From Oceanicola sp. S124 (GTDB lineage: Bacteria; Pseudomonadota; Alphaproteobacteria; Rhodobacterales; Rhodobacteraceae): 49,178 bases of DNA. Of this stretch, positions 7,921 through 17,895 are shown one piece after another; within the stretch, counting starts at the first letter, position 1; the number at the start of each line of letters is the position of its first letter. The translations under genes and the position numbers were made by a program. The stretch lies in the NCBI RefSeq assembly GCF_000220565.1, contig NZ_AFPM01000060.1, positions 1-49,178 of the forward strand, given 5' to 3'. A model generated the notes under the pieces. It did not search any database, had not been told where the DNA came from, and saw nothing but the letters and a program-made list of their open reading frames with translations.

Positions 7921-10008
7921 CTATTCGGCGGCGACGCCGGTCTCGGTGGTGATCACCGGCTCCATCTCAGCGAATTGCGCGTCGCTCAGGTGACACTTGA
8001 TCTGGTGGCCGTCGAAATCACGCATCGGCGGCACCTCGCTGTCGCACTTGCCGCCCGGCACCATCTGCTTCCACCGGCAGCGGGTCTGGAAGGGGCAACC
8101 CGGCGGCGGGTTGACCGCCGAGGGGATGTCACCCTCCAGCACGATATGCTTCTTCTTCACCGAGGTATCGGCAATCGGCACCGCCGAGAGCAGCGCCTCG
8201 GTATAGGGGTGATAGGGCGGCGAGAAGACCTCTTCGGTGGTGCCCAGTTCGACCACATGGCCGAGGTACATCACCATCACCCGATCCGAGAGATAGCGCA
8301 CGATGGACAGGTCGTGGCTGATGAACAGCAGCGTCGTCTTCTGCTCGCGCTGGATTTCCATCAGCAGGTCGGTCACGGCGGCCTGCACCGAGACATCCAG
8401 CGCCGAGACGGGTTCGTCCGCCACCACGATGCGTGCATCCCCGGCAAAGGCGCGCGCGATGCCGACGCGCTGCTTCTGCCCGCCCGACAGCTGGCGCGGC
8501 ATCCGTTCGGCGAACTCGCGCGGCAGCTTGACGAGATCCAGCAGGGTCAGCATCCGGTCGCGCCGCTCGGCCGTCGAGCTGCCATGGCCGAAGACCTCGA
8601 GCGCGCGCATGATCTGGCGCCCGACGGTCATCGAGGGATTGAGCGTGTCGAAGGGGTTCTGGAACACCATCTGCACATCAGCCACGGTCTTGGTGTCGCG
8701 CTTCTCGATGGCGGTCGACTGGATCTCTCGGTTGTCCAGCACGATGGTGCCCTCGGTGGCTGTCTCAAGTCCCATCAGCACCTTCGCGAAGGTCGACTTG
8801 CCGCAGCCGCTCTCGCCGACGATGGCCAGGGTCTCGCTTTCGCGGGCCTCGAACGAGAGCGTCTCGTTGGCCTTCACCACCTTCTTCTCGCCGCCCTTGA
8901 ACAGGGCCGAGGCGGCGACCTCGTAGTACTTCTTCAGGTTGTCGATCTTCAGCACGGTGCGGCCGATCTCGGCCTTGGCATTGGTCACGGCAGCGGCAAT
9001 CGGCGCATCCCAGTTGATCTCTTCCTGGCGCAGGCAGCGGGTCTCGTGGCGCTCGTCGCCCTTCACCGGCCGCATCAGGATATCCTGCGCGTCGCAGCGC
9101 CCGGCTTCGAAGTAGTCGCAGCGCGGGCCGAAGTTGCAGCCCTGCGGGCGTTCGTGGGGCAGGGGGAAGTTGCCTGGGATCGCCACCAGCGGCCGGTCGG
9201 TCTTGGACGCGCCGGGCAGCGGGATCGAGCGGAACAGGGCCTGCGTGTAGGGGTGCCGCATCTGGTCGAAGACATCCTCGATGGACCCACGCTCGACCGC
9301 CTCGCCGGAATACATCACGCAGAGCCGGTCGCAGGTTTCCAGCACCAGCCCGAGGTTGTGGCTGATAAACAGCATCGAGGTGCCGTATTTCTTGCCAAGG
9401 TCCTTCACCAGCTCGACGATGGCCCCCTCGACGGTGACGTCCAGTGCCGTGGTCGGCTCGTCCAGGATCAGCAGGGCGGGTTTCGACATCAGCGCCATGG
9501 CGATGACGATGCGCTGCTGCTGGCCGCCCGACAGCTGGTGCGGGAAGCTCTTCAGGATGCGCTCGGGGTCGGGCAGCTTGACGTCCTCGATCACCTGCAG
9601 GGCACGGGCGCGGGCCTCTTTCTCGCCAATGCCCTCGTGGATCATCGGCACTTCCATCAGCTGCTTGCCGATGCGCATCGCGGGGTTCAGGCTGGCCATC
9701 GGCTCCTGGTAGATCATGGCGATCTCGTTGCCGCGGATCTGGCGCAGCTCCGAGGCCGACATCTCGGCCAGGTCGCGGCCCTTGAACTTGATCGAGCCGC
9801 CGACCACGCGCCCGTTGACGCCAAGATCCTGCATCACGCCAAGCGCCACGGTGGACTTGCCGCAGCCGGACTCGCCCACCAGGCCGACGGCCTCTCCGGG
9901 CCGGACAGAGACCGAGAAGTCCATCACTGCGGGGATTTCCCGCAGGCGGGTGAAGAAGGAAATCGACAGCCGGTCGATCTCCAGGATGGGTCCGTCATAG
10001 TCGCTCAT
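7921..10008 (-). CDS. oligopeptide-type ABC importer, fused double ATPase (DppD-DppF fusion)
   Basis: The 695-residue product carries two complete ABC ATPase domains, so it alone forms the ATP-hydrolysing dimer that powers the importer. Domain 1 has Walker A GESGCGKST (45-53), signature LSGGQQQR (159-166) and Walker B LLILDEPTT (179-187). Domain 2 has Walker A GESGCGKST (398-406), signature LSGGQKQR (507-514) and Walker B IVVADEPVS (527-535). After each comes the oligopeptide-transporter C-terminal extension with spaced cysteines (CNFGPRCDYFEAGRC; CPFQTRCRWKQM). The layout matches YejF-like fusions in place of separate DppD and DppF. A GAGGAGAGG ribosome-binding site precedes the ATG. It is the last gene of the operon, separated from the permease gene by a 12-bp hairpin. 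Confidence 0.95.
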   Translation of the reverse strand: MSDYDGPILEIDRLSISFFTRLREIPAVMDFSVSVRPGEAVGLVGESGCGKSTVALGVMQDLGVNGRVVGGSIKFKGRDLAEMSASELRQIRGNEIAMIYQEPMASLNPAMRIGKQLMEVPMIHEGIGEKEARARALQVIEDVKLPDPERILKSFPHQLSGGQQQRIVIAMALMSKPALLILDEPTTALDVTVEGAIVELVKDLGKKYGTSMLFISHNLGLVLETCDRLCVMYSGEAVERGSIEDVFDQMRHPYTQALFRSIPLPGASKTDRPLVAIPGNFPLPHERPQGCNFGPRCDYFEAGRCDAQDILMRPVKGDERHETRCLRQEEINWDAPIAAAVTNAKAEIGRTVLKIDNLKKYYEVAASALFKGGEKKVVKANETLSFEARESETLAIVGESGCGKSTFAKVLMGLETATEGTIVLDNREIQSTAIEKRDTKTVADVQMVFQNPFDTLNPSMTVGRQIMRALEVFGHGSSTAERRDRMLTLLDLVKLPREFAERMPRQLSGGQKQRVGIARAFAGDARIVVADEPVSALDVSVQAAVTDLLMEIQREQKTTLLFISHDLSIVRYLSDRVMVMYLGHVVELGTTEEVFSPPYHPYTEALLSAVPIADTSVKKKHIVLEGDIPSAVNPPPGCPFQTRCRWKQMVPGGKCDSEVPPMRDFDGHQIKCHLSDAQFAEMEPVITTETGVAAE

Positions 10009-10048
10009 GACACCTCTCCTCGGGAGCGCTTCGCTACTCCCATCCGAT

Positions 10049-10061
10049 GGCTAAAAATACT
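10049..10061 (+). repeat. dispersed intergenic motif GGCTRRAAATACT, copy 2
   Basis: GGCTAAAAATACT, again followed by a G-rich segment and a hairpin. It lies in the 123-bp gap between the ATPase and permease genes. Confidence 0.5.
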
Positions 10062-10068
10062 GCGGGGG

Positions 10069-10105
10069 CCGCCATTGTACGCCATTGGTTCAAGTACAAT
10101 GGCGG
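10069..10105 (-). other. intercistronic stem-loop in the ABC importer operon
   Basis: A perfect 12-bp inverted repeat, CCGCCATTGTAC with GTACAATGGCGG, surrounds a 13-base loop. There is no T-run, so it more likely stabilises or processes the mRNA, or partly attenuates transcription into the ATPase gene, than fully terminates it. Confidence 0.7.
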
Positions 10106-10131
10106 CGGGGCTGGCCCCCGGTCCCGCCGTC

Positions 10132-11328
10132 TCAGTCTTTCAGGCTTTCTTCCCGCAGACCGTCGGCCAGCAGGTTGAGACCCAGCACCATGCTCAGAAG
10201 CGCCACGGCGGGCACGATGGCGGGATGCGGGTAGATCGACAGCAGCTTGCGGCCCTGGTTGATCGTCGTCCCCCAGTCCGGGCTCTCGGGCGGCAGGCCA
10301 AGGCCGAAGAAGCCGAGCGTGCCCAGCAGGATCGTCGTATAGCCGATGCGCAGGCAGAAATCGACGATCAGGGGCCCCCGGGTGTTGGGCAGGATCTCCC
10401 ACAGCATGATGTACCACGGGCCCTCGCCGCGGGTCTGGGCGGCGGCGACGTAGTCGCGCGTCTTGATGTCCAGCGTCAGGCCCCGGACGATGCGGAACAC
10501 CGTCGGCGCGTTGACGAAGACCACAGAGACGAAGACCACCAGGATGCCGCCGGGCACGTTGAAGAGGTCCAGCGCTGCGGGCAGGAATCGCACCGGTGTC
10601 GCGGGGTCCGAGATCACTGACAGGTAGGCCCAGCCCAGCACGAAGAGCAGCACCGCCAGCATCACGTTGCGCCGCGCCGGCTGGGTGCGGTAGCGGGCGT
10701 TGATCAGCACCGTCAGGAAGAGGATCGGGAAGAGGAACAGCACGATCGCCATGTAGCTGGGGATACCGGTCTGCACCATTTCGGGGGTCACCAGCAGGTA
10801 GAACAGCAGGATCACCGGGAAGGCCAGGATCAGGTTCGCGGCGAAGCTCAGCGCGCTGTCCAGCCTGCCGCCGAAGTAGCCTGCCGGCAGGCCCAGGGTG
10901 ATGCCGACCATGAAGGCAAAGAGCGTCGCCAGCGGGGCGATGCGGATCACCACCCAGGCGCCCTCGACCATGCGCGAGAAGACATCCCGCGCCAGGGTGT
11001 CGCCGCCCAGCAGATACCAGGCGAAGTCGTCCTCTCCGGCGCCGCGCATCGGCGTGCCGGGCACCTTGTTCTTCATTCCCGTCGCGGTCGAGAGCGGATC
11101 ATGGGTGAGGATCCAGTCGAACAGGCCGACCGCTAGGGCGGTGTAGACCCAGAACATGACCAGGCCGAAGCCCACCATGCCGATGGTGTTGTCGAACAGC
11201 TTGCCGTAGAGGCCCAGACGGCGCTTGAAGGCGATCGACAGGGTGAAGGTGACAAGAAGGGCGATCCAGACCGGCAGGAAGCGGATCAGCAGTTGCAGGG
11301 CGATCTGGCCCCAGGACAAGGGTTCCAT
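10132..11328 (-). CDS. ABC importer permease, DppC/OppC type
   Basis: This 398-residue inner-membrane permease is one of the two subunits forming the translocation pore. Several hydrophobic spans are evident (about 10-32, 48-72, then a cluster from about 135 to the end). The cytoplasmic coupling loop is visible as DYVAAAQTRGEGPWYIMLWEILPNT, and the family end LLADGLREESLKD is intact. It is longer than E. coli DppC (about 300 residues) because of an extended N-terminus and extra hydrophobic segments between about 180 and 255. It follows the DppB-type gene after 13 bp and is surely co-transcribed with it. Confidence 0.93.
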   Translation of the reverse strand: MEPLSWGQIALQLLIRFLPVWIALLVTFTLSIAFKRRLGLYGKLFDNTIGMVGFGLVMFWVYTALAVGLFDWILTHDPLSTATGMKNKVPGTPMRGAGEDDFAWYLLGGDTLARDVFSRMVEGAWVVIRIAPLATLFAFMVGITLGLPAGYFGGRLDSALSFAANLILAFPVILLFYLLVTPEMVQTGIPSYMAIVLFLFPILFLTVLINARYRTQPARRNVMLAVLLFVLGWAYLSVISDPATPVRFLPAALDLFNVPGGILVVFVSVVFVNAPTVFRIVRGLTLDIKTRDYVAAAQTRGEGPWYIMLWEILPNTRGPLIVDFCLRIGYTTILLGTLGFFGLGLPPESPDWGTTINQGRKLLSIYPHPAIVPAVALLSMVLGLNLLADGLREESLKD

Positions 11329-11341
11329 GCGCGGCGCCTCC

Positions 11342-12385
11342 TCAGGAAATCCGAATCCGGGGGTTCAGGTAGACATAGCCGATATCCGAAATCAGCTGCG
11401 TCACCAGGACCACCAGTACCGAGACGACCGAAATGCCGAGCAGAAGGTCGATGTCATTGTTGCCCGCCGCCTGCACCAGCGCCCAGCCCAGCCCCTTGTA
11501 GTTGAACAGCGTCTCGACCACGACGACGCCGTTCAGCAGCCAGGGGAACTGCAGCATGATCACGGTGAAGGGGGCGATCAGCGCATTGCGCAGGGCGTGT
11601 TTCAGCACGATGTTGCGGAAGCTCACGCCCTTGAGGCGCGCGGTGCGGATGTATTGCGCCGTCATGACCTCGGCCATCGAGGCCCGCGTCATCCGCGCGA
11701 TATAGCCCATCCCGTAAAGCGAGATGGTCAGCACCGGCAGGAAGAAATTCTCGAAGGTCGCGTCTTCCATGGCCGCCGTGGCGGTGCCCTTGAACCACTT
11801 CAGGCCGACGGCGGACGAGGCGAAGACCGCGATCAAGATCACGCCCGAGACATATTCGGGCGTCGCCGTTGTCGCGATGGACAGGGTCGACAGGCTGCGG
11901 TCGGTCTTCGATCCCTCGCGCATGCCCGCCAGCACGCCGATGATCAGCGCCGAGGGCACCATCAGCAGCATCACCCAGAGCATCAGCTTGGCGGTCATCC
12001 ACAGCCGCACCCCGACGATGGTCGAGACCTCGTCGCGGAACACCCGGCTGTCGCCCCACTGGCCCTGCAGCACGCCGCAGAAGCGCGGCGCCGTTTCCGC
12101 CGTCCTCTCGGGGGTGATGCAGCGCCCGGTGATGCGGCCGTCACGTTCGTTGGTCCAGCCCGGCACCACCCCCAGCCATTCGCCGAAACGCACCGGCATG
12201 GGCTGGGCGAAGCCGTTGTTGGCCAGCCAGGAGACGACCTCCTCGTCGGACATCCGGCTGTTGCCCTCGAACTTGGCGACCTTTTCCAGGTTCGGTGGCA
12301 GGTTGGTCAGGAAGAACACGATGAAGCTGAGGCAGAGCGCCGTCAGGATCATCACGCCGACCCGGCGGAGGAGGAAGAGAAGCAT
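11342..12385 (-). CDS. ABC importer permease, DppB/OppB type
   Basis: The 347-residue inner-membrane permease is the partner of the DppC-type subunit. An N-terminal membrane span (residues 5-27, in LLRRVGVMILTALCLSFIVF) is followed by a long periplasmic segment with CITP and RFCG cysteines (about 89-103). The BPD_transp_1 core comes next, with the coupling motif MAEVMTAQYIRTARLKG and the end LISDIGYVYLNPRIRIS typical of DppB proteins. It follows the binding-protein gene after a 129-bp gap containing a stem-loop and precedes the second permease by 13 bp. Confidence 0.94.
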   Translation of the reverse strand: MLLFLLRRVGVMILTALCLSFIVFFLTNLPPNLEKVAKFEGNSRMSDEEVVSWLANNGFAQPMPVRFGEWLGVVPGWTNERDGRITGRCITPERTAETAPRFCGVLQGQWGDSRVFRDEVSTIVGVRLWMTAKLMLWVMLLMVPSALIIGVLAGMREGSKTDRSLSTLSIATTATPEYVSGVILIAVFASSAVGLKWFKGTATAAMEDATFENFFLPVLTISLYGMGYIARMTRASMAEVMTAQYIRTARLKGVSFRNIVLKHALRNALIAPFTVIMLQFPWLLNGVVVVETLFNYKGLGWALVQAAGNNDIDLLLGISVVSVLVVLVTQLISDIGYVYLNPRIRIS

Positions 12386-12471
12386 GCACAGTTCCTGTCA
12401 GTGGCGTCCGGGTTGTCGGCGCTTGGCGCGTGGGGCCCGGTCTTCGGTCTTGGCGGCCGCAGGACGTGAAA

Positions 12472-12498
12472 CGGGGCCACGGACAGACCGTGACCCCG
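12472..12498 (-). other. stem-loop between binding-protein and permease genes
   Basis: An 11-position inverted repeat with one mismatch (12472-12482 with 12488-12498) lies 17 bp past the binding-protein stop. On the coding strand it is followed by only a short TTTC. Such hairpins after binding-protein genes commonly let that gene be expressed more than the permeases. Confidence 0.65.
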
Positions 12499-12514
12499 CG
12501 GATCAATCAGCGGA

Positions 12515-14155
12515 TCAGGCCGCGATCCACCACTTGTAGTGGTGCATCTCGAAGGTCGGGTGCTGGTCGGCACCCATGACCTCTTCCTTCGAGTGGCGGA
12601 ACAGCGAGCGCCAGTAGGGCTGCACCATGACGCCTTCGTCCAGCATGATGGTTTCCAGCTTTGCCATCACCTCGCGGCGCTTGTCCGCATCGGCGATCGA
12701 GAGCGCTTCGTCGAGGGCAGCGTCGAACTCGGGGTTCGACATCGCGGTCTCGTTCCACGAGGCGCCCGAGCGGTAGGCCAGCGACATGGTCTGCACGCCG
12801 AGCGGACGCATGTTCCATTCGGTTGCCGAGAAGGGGTAGACCAGCCAGTCGTTCCAGAAGGTCGAGCCGGGCAGGATCTCGCGCTTGATGTTGATGCCGG
12901 CGTCGCGCATCTGCGCGGCAACGGCGTCGCAGGTTTCCGACTGCCACTGGTCGTCGATCGAGATCAGCGTGAACTCGGTGTCGGCCATGCCCAGCTCTTC
13001 CAGCTTGGCCATGGCGGCCGCCGGATCGGTGGGGATGGCGGGGACCTCGGCATATTCCGGGTGGATCGGGCAGACGTGGTGGTTCTCGGCGACGGTGCCG
13101 TAGCCGGCATAGCCCAGCTCCAGGATCACCTCGTTGTCGACCGCCTGGATCAGGGCGCGGCGCACCTCGGGGTTGGTGTAGGGTTCCTGGGCGACGTTGA
13201 AGCGCACGCAGATGGTCGCCGCGGTGACCGCCTCGGACTTCTTCCAGCCCATGGCATCCAGCACCTCGATGAATTCGCCGGTGGACTGATAGGTCATGTC
13301 GATCTCGTCGGAATCGGCAGCCGCCACCCACGAGGCCATGTCGGTGCCGAAGTCGATGAACTCGATCCGGTCCAGCCAGGCGCCTTCGCCCCACCACTGG
13401 TGATCGGTGTTCTTGACCAGTACCTGGGTCACGCCGACCTCGTTGGTTTCGGGCAGGAAGGGGCCGGTGCCGATCGGGTTCTCGGAGGGATCGCCGCCAT
13501 CGTAGCTCTGGTGGACCACGGCGGCCGGGTAGTCGGCGAAGCCGGCGATGATGGTGATGTCGGGGCTGGCGCAGACCAGCTTGACGGTATGCTCGTCGAC
13601 CACGGCGATCGCGCCCTCGCGGGCCATGCCGGTTTCGCTGTCGATCAGCGTCGACATGCGCGAGGCCATCGAGTTGCCGTCGACGCCCTGTTCACACCAG
13701 CGCGCGATATTGAAGGCGACGTCCTCGGCGGTGAAGGGATCGCCGTTGTTCCAGGTCACGCCCTGGCGGACGTTCAGCGTGTACTCGGTCGCATCCTCGT
13801 TGGCTTCCCAGCTTTCCAGAAGCCGGCCTTCGAAGGTGCCGTCGTTCTGGTACTCGACCAGGTATTCCAGCCAGCCCCGGGCGAAGTTCGCCATCTGCGA
13901 CCAGTCGAAGTTGCGCGGATCCTTCAGCGCCTTGGTCTCCATCTGCACCCGCAGCGTCCCGCCCGCGGTCGGCGTCGCTTGCGCCGCGGCAGGCTGGGCG
14001 AGGCCGCCAAGCGCGTAGATCCCGGTGGTGGCCACGCCAAGCGCCGAGCTGCGCGCCATGAACTCGCGCCGGCTGAGCTTTCCGGCCTTGAATTCCTCGG
14101 CATACATGCGGGCGGCGGGGTGGATCCGGTCCTGCTTCTGGGGTTTTTCGGTCAT
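12515..14155 (-). CDS. ABC importer substrate-binding protein, SBP_bac_5 family, Tat-exported
   Basis: The 546-residue periplasmic solute-binding protein of the peptide/nickel/opine class delivers ligand to the two permeases downstream. The N-terminus has a twin-arginine signal, SRREFM (residues 28-33, RR at 29-30), a hydrophobic core and an AAAQA cleavage region near residue 60, so it is folded before export. The family pattern is clear: [35 protein letters not shown] and the C-terminal lobe. The start at 14155 is chosen because AGGGAGA lies just upstream and the Tat motif is then properly placed; an upstream ATG at 14302 has no support. The ligand cannot be told from sequence; it could be a peptide or an oligosaccharide. 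Confidence 0.93.
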   Translation of the reverse strand: MTEKPQKQDRIHPAARMYAEEFKAGKLSRREFMARSSALGVATTGIYALGGLAQPAAAQATPTAGGTLRVQMETKALKDPRNFDWSQMANFARGWLEYLVEYQNDGTFEGRLLESWEANEDATEYTLNVRQGVTWNNGDPFTAEDVAFNIARWCEQGVDGNSMASRMSTLIDSETGMAREGAIAVVDEHTVKLVCASPDITIIAGFADYPAAVVHQSYDGGDPSENPIGTGPFLPETNEVGVTQVLVKNTDHQWWGEGAWLDRIEFIDFGTDMASWVAAADSDEIDMTYQSTGEFIEVLDAMGWKKSEAVTAATICVRFNVAQEPYTNPEVRRALIQAVDNEVILELGYAGYGTVAENHHVCPIHPEYAEVPAIPTDPAAAMAKLEELGMADTEFTLISIDDQWQSETCDAVAAQMRDAGINIKREILPGSTFWNDWLVYPFSATEWNMRPLGVQTMSLAYRSGASWNETAMSNPEFDAALDEALSIADADKRREVMAKLETIMLDEGVMVQPYWRSLFRHSKEEVMGADQHPTFEMHHYKWWIAA

Positions 14156-14332
14156 GTCATTCTCCCTGTGACGTACATCCGGGTGCCCCGCGAGGCGCTT
14201 GCCCCCACGAGATCGACTGAATCGCTGCAACGGCCCTGTGGTGCCTGGCGGGCGAGGTCCGGTTGCTGGATCCACTCCGGCAGGAAAATCGCCCCGGGTC
14301 AATTCAAGTCTCCGGTCTTTGGTAGTCCAGAT

Positions 14333-14361
14333 GCGACATGATTGTCATCCAAAAGCGACAT
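14333..14361. promoter_or_regulatory. direct repeat GCGACAT spaced 22 bp, possible AraC-family operator
   Basis: GCGACAT at 14333-14339 recurs at 14355-14361. Two same-direction half-sites two helical turns apart are the usual arrangement for AraC-type regulators. They lie in the 368-bp gap between the AraC gene and the importer operon. Seven bases is short, so this is a candidate only. Confidence 0.35.
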
Positions 14362-14416
14362 CTCCTGCCGCGTCAGGCACTTGCGCCGCCTGATTGCGCG
14401 CCGGCACGCCTCTGCT

Positions 14417-14436
14417 CAGGTGCACTGGCGCACCTG
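14417..14436. promoter_or_regulatory. 20-bp palindrome CAGGTGC-N6-GCACCTG
   Basis: Perfect 7-bp arms with a 6-base spacer (ACTGGC) lie in the 368-bp region upstream of the importer operon. There is no T-run on either strand, so an operator is more likely than a terminator. The rest of 14156-14523 shows no gene. Confidence 0.45.
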
Positions 14437-14523
14437 TGGCCGGAGGTATCTTCTGACAGGCCTGACGTCTGGACATGCCGGGAAGATGGAGCGCTTCCAT
14501 GACAAGTCCACGACGGATCGGAA

Positions 14524-15423
14524 CTATCTTCGCCGCCGCAGGCCCGAGGGCGTCTTGCCGGTGTGTTTCTGGATGAACCGGGTGAAGTAGGCCGCCGAAG
14601 AGAAGCCCAGCATTTCCGAGACCAGCCCGATCGGCAGGGTGCCGTCCTGCAGCATCAGCCGCGCCTCGTAGAGGCTGCGGCCGGTCAGGATATCGGCTGC
14701 GGTCAGGCCTGCGGTCTGGCGCAGCGTGCGGGTTAGGTGCGTGGGGGTCACCCCCAGGGCGAGGGCGAATTCGGCCATCGACTGGCCCGAGCGGAAGTCG
14801 CGCTCGACAAGGGCGCTGAAGGCGGCGGCGAGGCGGTCGGCGGCGCGCGGCGTGCCGGTGGTGGCGGGTTCGGCCGCCAGGGTCCGGCGCAGCCAGACCG
14901 AAAGCAGCCCGGCATGGGCCTGCAGGGCCTCGGCGCCGAAGGGCCGGTGCGTCGCCTGCTCGCGCTGCATCGCCTCGATGATCGCCACCAGCTCGGCCTG
15001 GGTCAGGCTGTCGCGCAGGCGCAGCTGCACCGGTTCGCTCGGCAGCTGCAGCCCGATCTCTGTGGGCACGGAAACCGCCAGCCCGTAGCTCTGTTTGCCG
15101 ATGTCCAGCATCATCAGCGTGCCGGCGGGCACGAAGAGCGCCGTGTTCATCGTCAGCCCGCGGCGACGGCCCAGGACGATGGTCCGCCCCTGTCCCTTGC
15201 TGAGATAGACGAAGAGATGCGAGGGGCGGGCGTGCGGAAGTTCGAGCCGCCAGCTCTCGTTCGCGGAGAGCTGGGCGAGGGTCTGGCTCCTGACCGTTGG
15301 GGGCGCATAATCTGCCAAGTGCGGATCTGTCTGTTCAGTGAAAGACCTGGGGCGGCTCACAGGCGGAAATAGAACGGGATTGCACTGATAAGTAAAGGCT
15401 ACGCGGCGGGTAGGACCTGCCAT
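14524..15423 (-). CDS. AraC-family transcriptional regulator
   Basis: The product is up to 299 residues. The C-terminal 100 or so carry the two AraC helix-turn-helix motifs: [22 protein letters not shown] and, after the linker, [33 protein letters not shown]. The N-terminal part is a cupin-like sensing domain ([20 protein letters not shown]). Position and direction suggest it controls the ABC importer next to it, perhaps responding to the imported solute. The start is uncertain. The ATG at 15423 overlaps the end of miaA by 25 bp with no good ribosome-binding site, and a GTG at 15360 would give a shorter form. No terminator separates miaA from it. Confidence 0.9.
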   Translation of the reverse strand: MAGPTRRVAFTYQCNPVLFPPVSRPRSFTEQTDPHLADYAPPTVRSQTLAQLSANESWRLELPHARPSHLFVYLSKGQGRTIVLGRRRGLTMNTALFVPAGTLMMLDIGKQSYGLAVSVPTEIGLQLPSEPVQLRLRDSLTQAELVAIIEAMQREQATHRPFGAEALQAHAGLLSVWLRRTLAAEPATTGTPRAADRLAAAFSALVERDFRSGQSMAEFALALGVTPTHLTRTLRQTAGLTAADILTGRSLYEARLMLQDGTLPIGLVSEMLGFSSAAYFTRFIQKHTGKTPSGLRRRR

Positions 15424-16271
15424 GCCGACATGCGGGCGCGGAACCAGGTTCGTTGCCGTTTTGCATACCTGCGCGTATGTATTAGGGCGCTCTCACGGGC
15501 CGCGTCAAAGGAAATTTCCTCACGCAGATAGGCAATTAGCTCTGGCGCACCGATGGCCTTCGATGAGGGCAGGGCAGGGTCCCATCCGGCCAGGTTGTCC
15601 CGCGCCTCGTCCAGCGCACCCTGGGCGAGCATCTGGTCGAACCGGGCCTCGATGCGCGGGCTCAGCCAGTCCTTCGGGGCCTCCAGCACCAGCCGGGTGC
15701 AGGCCTCGGGCGGCAGCAGCGGCGGCGGCGTCTCGGCCTGCCAGGCGGTGATGCCGCGCCCGGTGGCCCGCAGCACTTCCCAGGCGCGCTGCACGCGGGC
15801 GGGGTTGTTCAGGTCGAGGCGGGCGGCGCTTTCGGCGTCCAGCGCGGCGATCATCGCCGGCAGGTCGGCCTCGCGCAGGGCATTGCCCTCGGCGCGGACC
15901 TCGGGCGGCACTTCGGGTATCACCGCCAGCCCCTCGGTCAGCGCGGAAAGATAGAGCCCGGTGCCGCCGACGATCACCAGCCGTTCGGGGCCCGAAAGCA
16001 GCCCCTCGACCTCGCGCAGCCAGTCGCCGACGGAATAGGGCTGCAACCGGTCGACATGACCGAACAGGCGATGCGGCAGGGCGGCCTCTTCCGCGGCGGA
16101 GGGGCGGGCCGAGAGCACGCGCCAGTTGGCATAGACCTGCAGCGCATCGGCATTGACGATCACCCCGCCGCCATCTTCGGCGATCCGCATCGCCAGGGCC
16201 GACTTGCCCGAAGCGGTCGGCCCCGCGATGAGCACATGGCGGTCTGCCGGCACCTGTTCTGCCTGTCTCAT
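15399..16271 (-). CDS. miaA: tRNA dimethylallyltransferase
   Basis: The roughly 290-residue enzyme transfers a dimethylallyl group to N6 of A37 in tRNAs that read codons starting with U. The P-loop GPTASGKS lies near residues 17-24. The family blocks [35 protein letters not shown] and the C-terminal [12 protein letters not shown] are present. The ATG at 16271 puts the P-loop at the usual distance from the start. Another in-frame ATG at 16340 would add 23 residues without homology and leave only 41 bp to divergent pyrH, so the shorter form is preferred. Confidence 0.93.
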   Translation of the reverse strand: MRQAEQVPADRHVLIAGPTASGKSALAMRIAEDGGGVIVNADALQVYANWRVLSARPSAAEEAALPHRLFGHVDRLQPYSVGDWLREVEGLLSGPERLVIVGGTGLYLSALTEGLAVIPEVPPEVRAEGNALREADLPAMIAALDAESAARLDLNNPARVQRAWEVLRATGRGITAWQAETPPPLLPPEACTRLVLEAPKDWLSPRIEARFDQMLAQGALDEARDNLAGWDPALPSSKAIGAPELIAYLREEISFDAARESALIHTRRYAKRQRTWFRARMSAWQVLPAA

Positions 16272-16381
16272 CCGCACTGGCCCGCCTTCCTGTCGATCTG
16301 TCCCAATTCCCGCATTGAACCTGCCCGCCTTTTCCGACATTTTGCGCGCGATCCTAGTCCCCCGCCGTGAAGGAGCGCAAC

Positions 16382-17113
16382 ATGGCCGATACCGAGCAGG
16401 ACCCCACCTACAAGCGGGTGATGTTGAAGATCTCGGGGGAGGCGCTCATGGGCGACCAGGGCTACGGCCTGCATCCGCCGACCGTCGAGCGGATCGCCAA
16501 GCAGGTGCAGAGCGTGCACGAGATGGGCGTCGAGATCTGCATGGTGATCGGAGGCGGCAATATCTTCCGCGGCCTCGCCGGCTCGGCCCAGGGCATGGAG
16601 CGCACGACCGCCGACTACATGGGCATGCTGGCCACGGTGATGAACGCGCTGGCCATGCAGGCCGCGCTGGAGGGCCTCGGCGTCTACACCCGGGTGATCA
16701 GCGCGATCACCATGAACGAGGTGGCCGAACCCTACATCCGCCGCCGCGCCGTGCGTCACCTCGAGAAGAAGCGGGTCTGCATCTTTGCCGCGGGCACCGG
16801 GAACCCCTATTTCACCACCGATACGGCCGCCACTCTGCGCGCCAACGAGATGGCCTGCGAGGCGATCTTCATGGGCAAGAACGGCGTCGACGGGGTCTAT
16901 GACAAGGATCCCAAGACCAACCCCGATGCCAAGCGCTACGATACCGTCAGTTACGACGAGGTGCTGCAGAAGAACCTCAAGGTGATGGACGCCTCGGCGA
17001 TCGCGCTGGCGCGGGACAACCACAAGCCGATCATCGTCTTCCCGCTGGACGACCCGAACGGCTTCCGCGGCATCCTGCAGGGCAAGGGCGCCCATACCCT
17101 CGTCAAGGGCTGA
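16382..17113 (+). CDS. pyrH: UMP kinase
   Basis: The 243-residue hexameric amino-acid-kinase-fold enzyme makes UDP from UMP, feeding RNA, UDP-sugar and lipid A precursor synthesis. The motif LKISGEAL is at residues 15-22, then [11 protein letters not shown], and the substrate and ATP site regions near TDTAATLRA and [20 protein letters not shown] at 16370-16375 is placed for the ATG at 16382; an in-frame GTG at 16367 is too close to that site to be the start. It opens the long plus-strand block and is followed by frr after 162 bp. The rpsB-tsf pair that often precedes it is not here. Confidence 0.96.
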   Translation: MADTEQDPTYKRVMLKISGEALMGDQGYGLHPPTVERIAKQVQSVHEMGVEICMVIGGGNIFRGLAGSAQGMERTTADYMGMLATVMNALAMQAALEGLGVYTRVISAITMNEVAEPYIRRRAVRHLEKKRVCIFAAGTGNPYFTTDTAATLRANEMACEAIFMGKNGVDGVYDKDPKTNPDAKRYDTVSYDEVLQKNLKVMDASAIALARDNHKPIIVFPLDDPNGFRGILQGKGAHTLVKG

Positions 17114-17275
17114 GGCCCGGCCCAGTGTCAGGCCAGCCTGTCGCGCCGGGAGCGACCCCGGTGCCGACCCTGGTGCCGGCCGGCGCCGCGACGATTGTCG
17201 CAAATCACTATACATCCCGGGTGCGCTGTCCTAGAACGCCCGGAAAGACGAACCAGCTCAGCGGGCTATATTACC

Positions 17276-17839
17276 ATGTCTGAAGATTTCGAACTCGACA
17301 CCGACGACCTCAAGCGCCGCATGGATGGCACCATGTCGAACCTCAAGACCGAATTCGCCTCACTGCGGACCGGCCGGGCCTCGGCCTCGATGCTGGAGCC
17401 GGTGATGGTCGACGCCTACGGTCAGCCCACCCCGATCAACCAGGTCGGCACCGTCAACGTGCCCGAGCCGCGCATGGTGACGATCAACGTCTGGGACAAG
17501 GGTCTCGTGAACAAGGTCGAAAAGGCGATCCGCGAAAGCGGCCTGGGCATCAACCCGCAGCTCAACGGCACGATCATCATGCTGCCGATCCCCGAGCTGA
17601 ACGAGGAACGCCGCCGCGAGCTGACCAAGGTCGCCGCGCAGTATGCCGAGCATGCCCGCATCGCCGTGCGCAACCTGCGCCGCGACGGCATGGACCAGAT
17701 CAAGAAGGCCAAGGCCGACGGCATGTCCGAGGACGACCAGAAGCTCTGGGAAGCCGAGGTCCAGGAGCTGACCGACGCCTATATCAAGAAGGTCGATCAG
17801 GCGCTGGAGACCAAGCAACAGGAAATCATGCAGGTCTGA
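17276..17839 (+). CDS. frr: ribosome recycling factor
   Basis: The 187-residue protein splits the post-termination ribosome together with EF-G. It is all-helical domain I plus a small beta domain. The family landmarks are [55 protein letters not shown] and the C-terminal [15 protein letters not shown]. The length is normal when translation starts at the ATG at 17276. An in-frame ATG at 17195 would add a non-homologous 27-residue extension. It is followed by uppS after 56 bp. Confidence 0.96.
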   Translation: MSEDFELDTDDLKRRMDGTMSNLKTEFASLRTGRASASMLEPVMVDAYGQPTPINQVGTVNVPEPRMVTINVWDKGLVNKVEKAIRESGLGINPQLNGTIIMLPIPELNEERRRELTKVAAQYAEHARIAVRNLRRDGMDQIKKAKADGMSEDDQKLWEAEVQELTDAYIKKVDQALETKQQEIMQV

Positions 17840-17895
17840 GGCATGCGGCCGGGCGACCTGCCCGGCCCGGCCGGCCGCATCAGGGGGAGGGGCGC

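Noticed and set aside
7975..10620. An 881-residue open frame antisense to the ABC ATPase gene
   Set aside because: Its composition (R, A, H, D, G, L) is that of a complementary-strand shadow. The ATPase with both Walker sets is on the other strand.
12539..14341. A 600-residue open frame antisense to the binding-protein gene
   Set aside because: Shadow of the SBP_bac_5 gene; no motif or ribosome-binding site.
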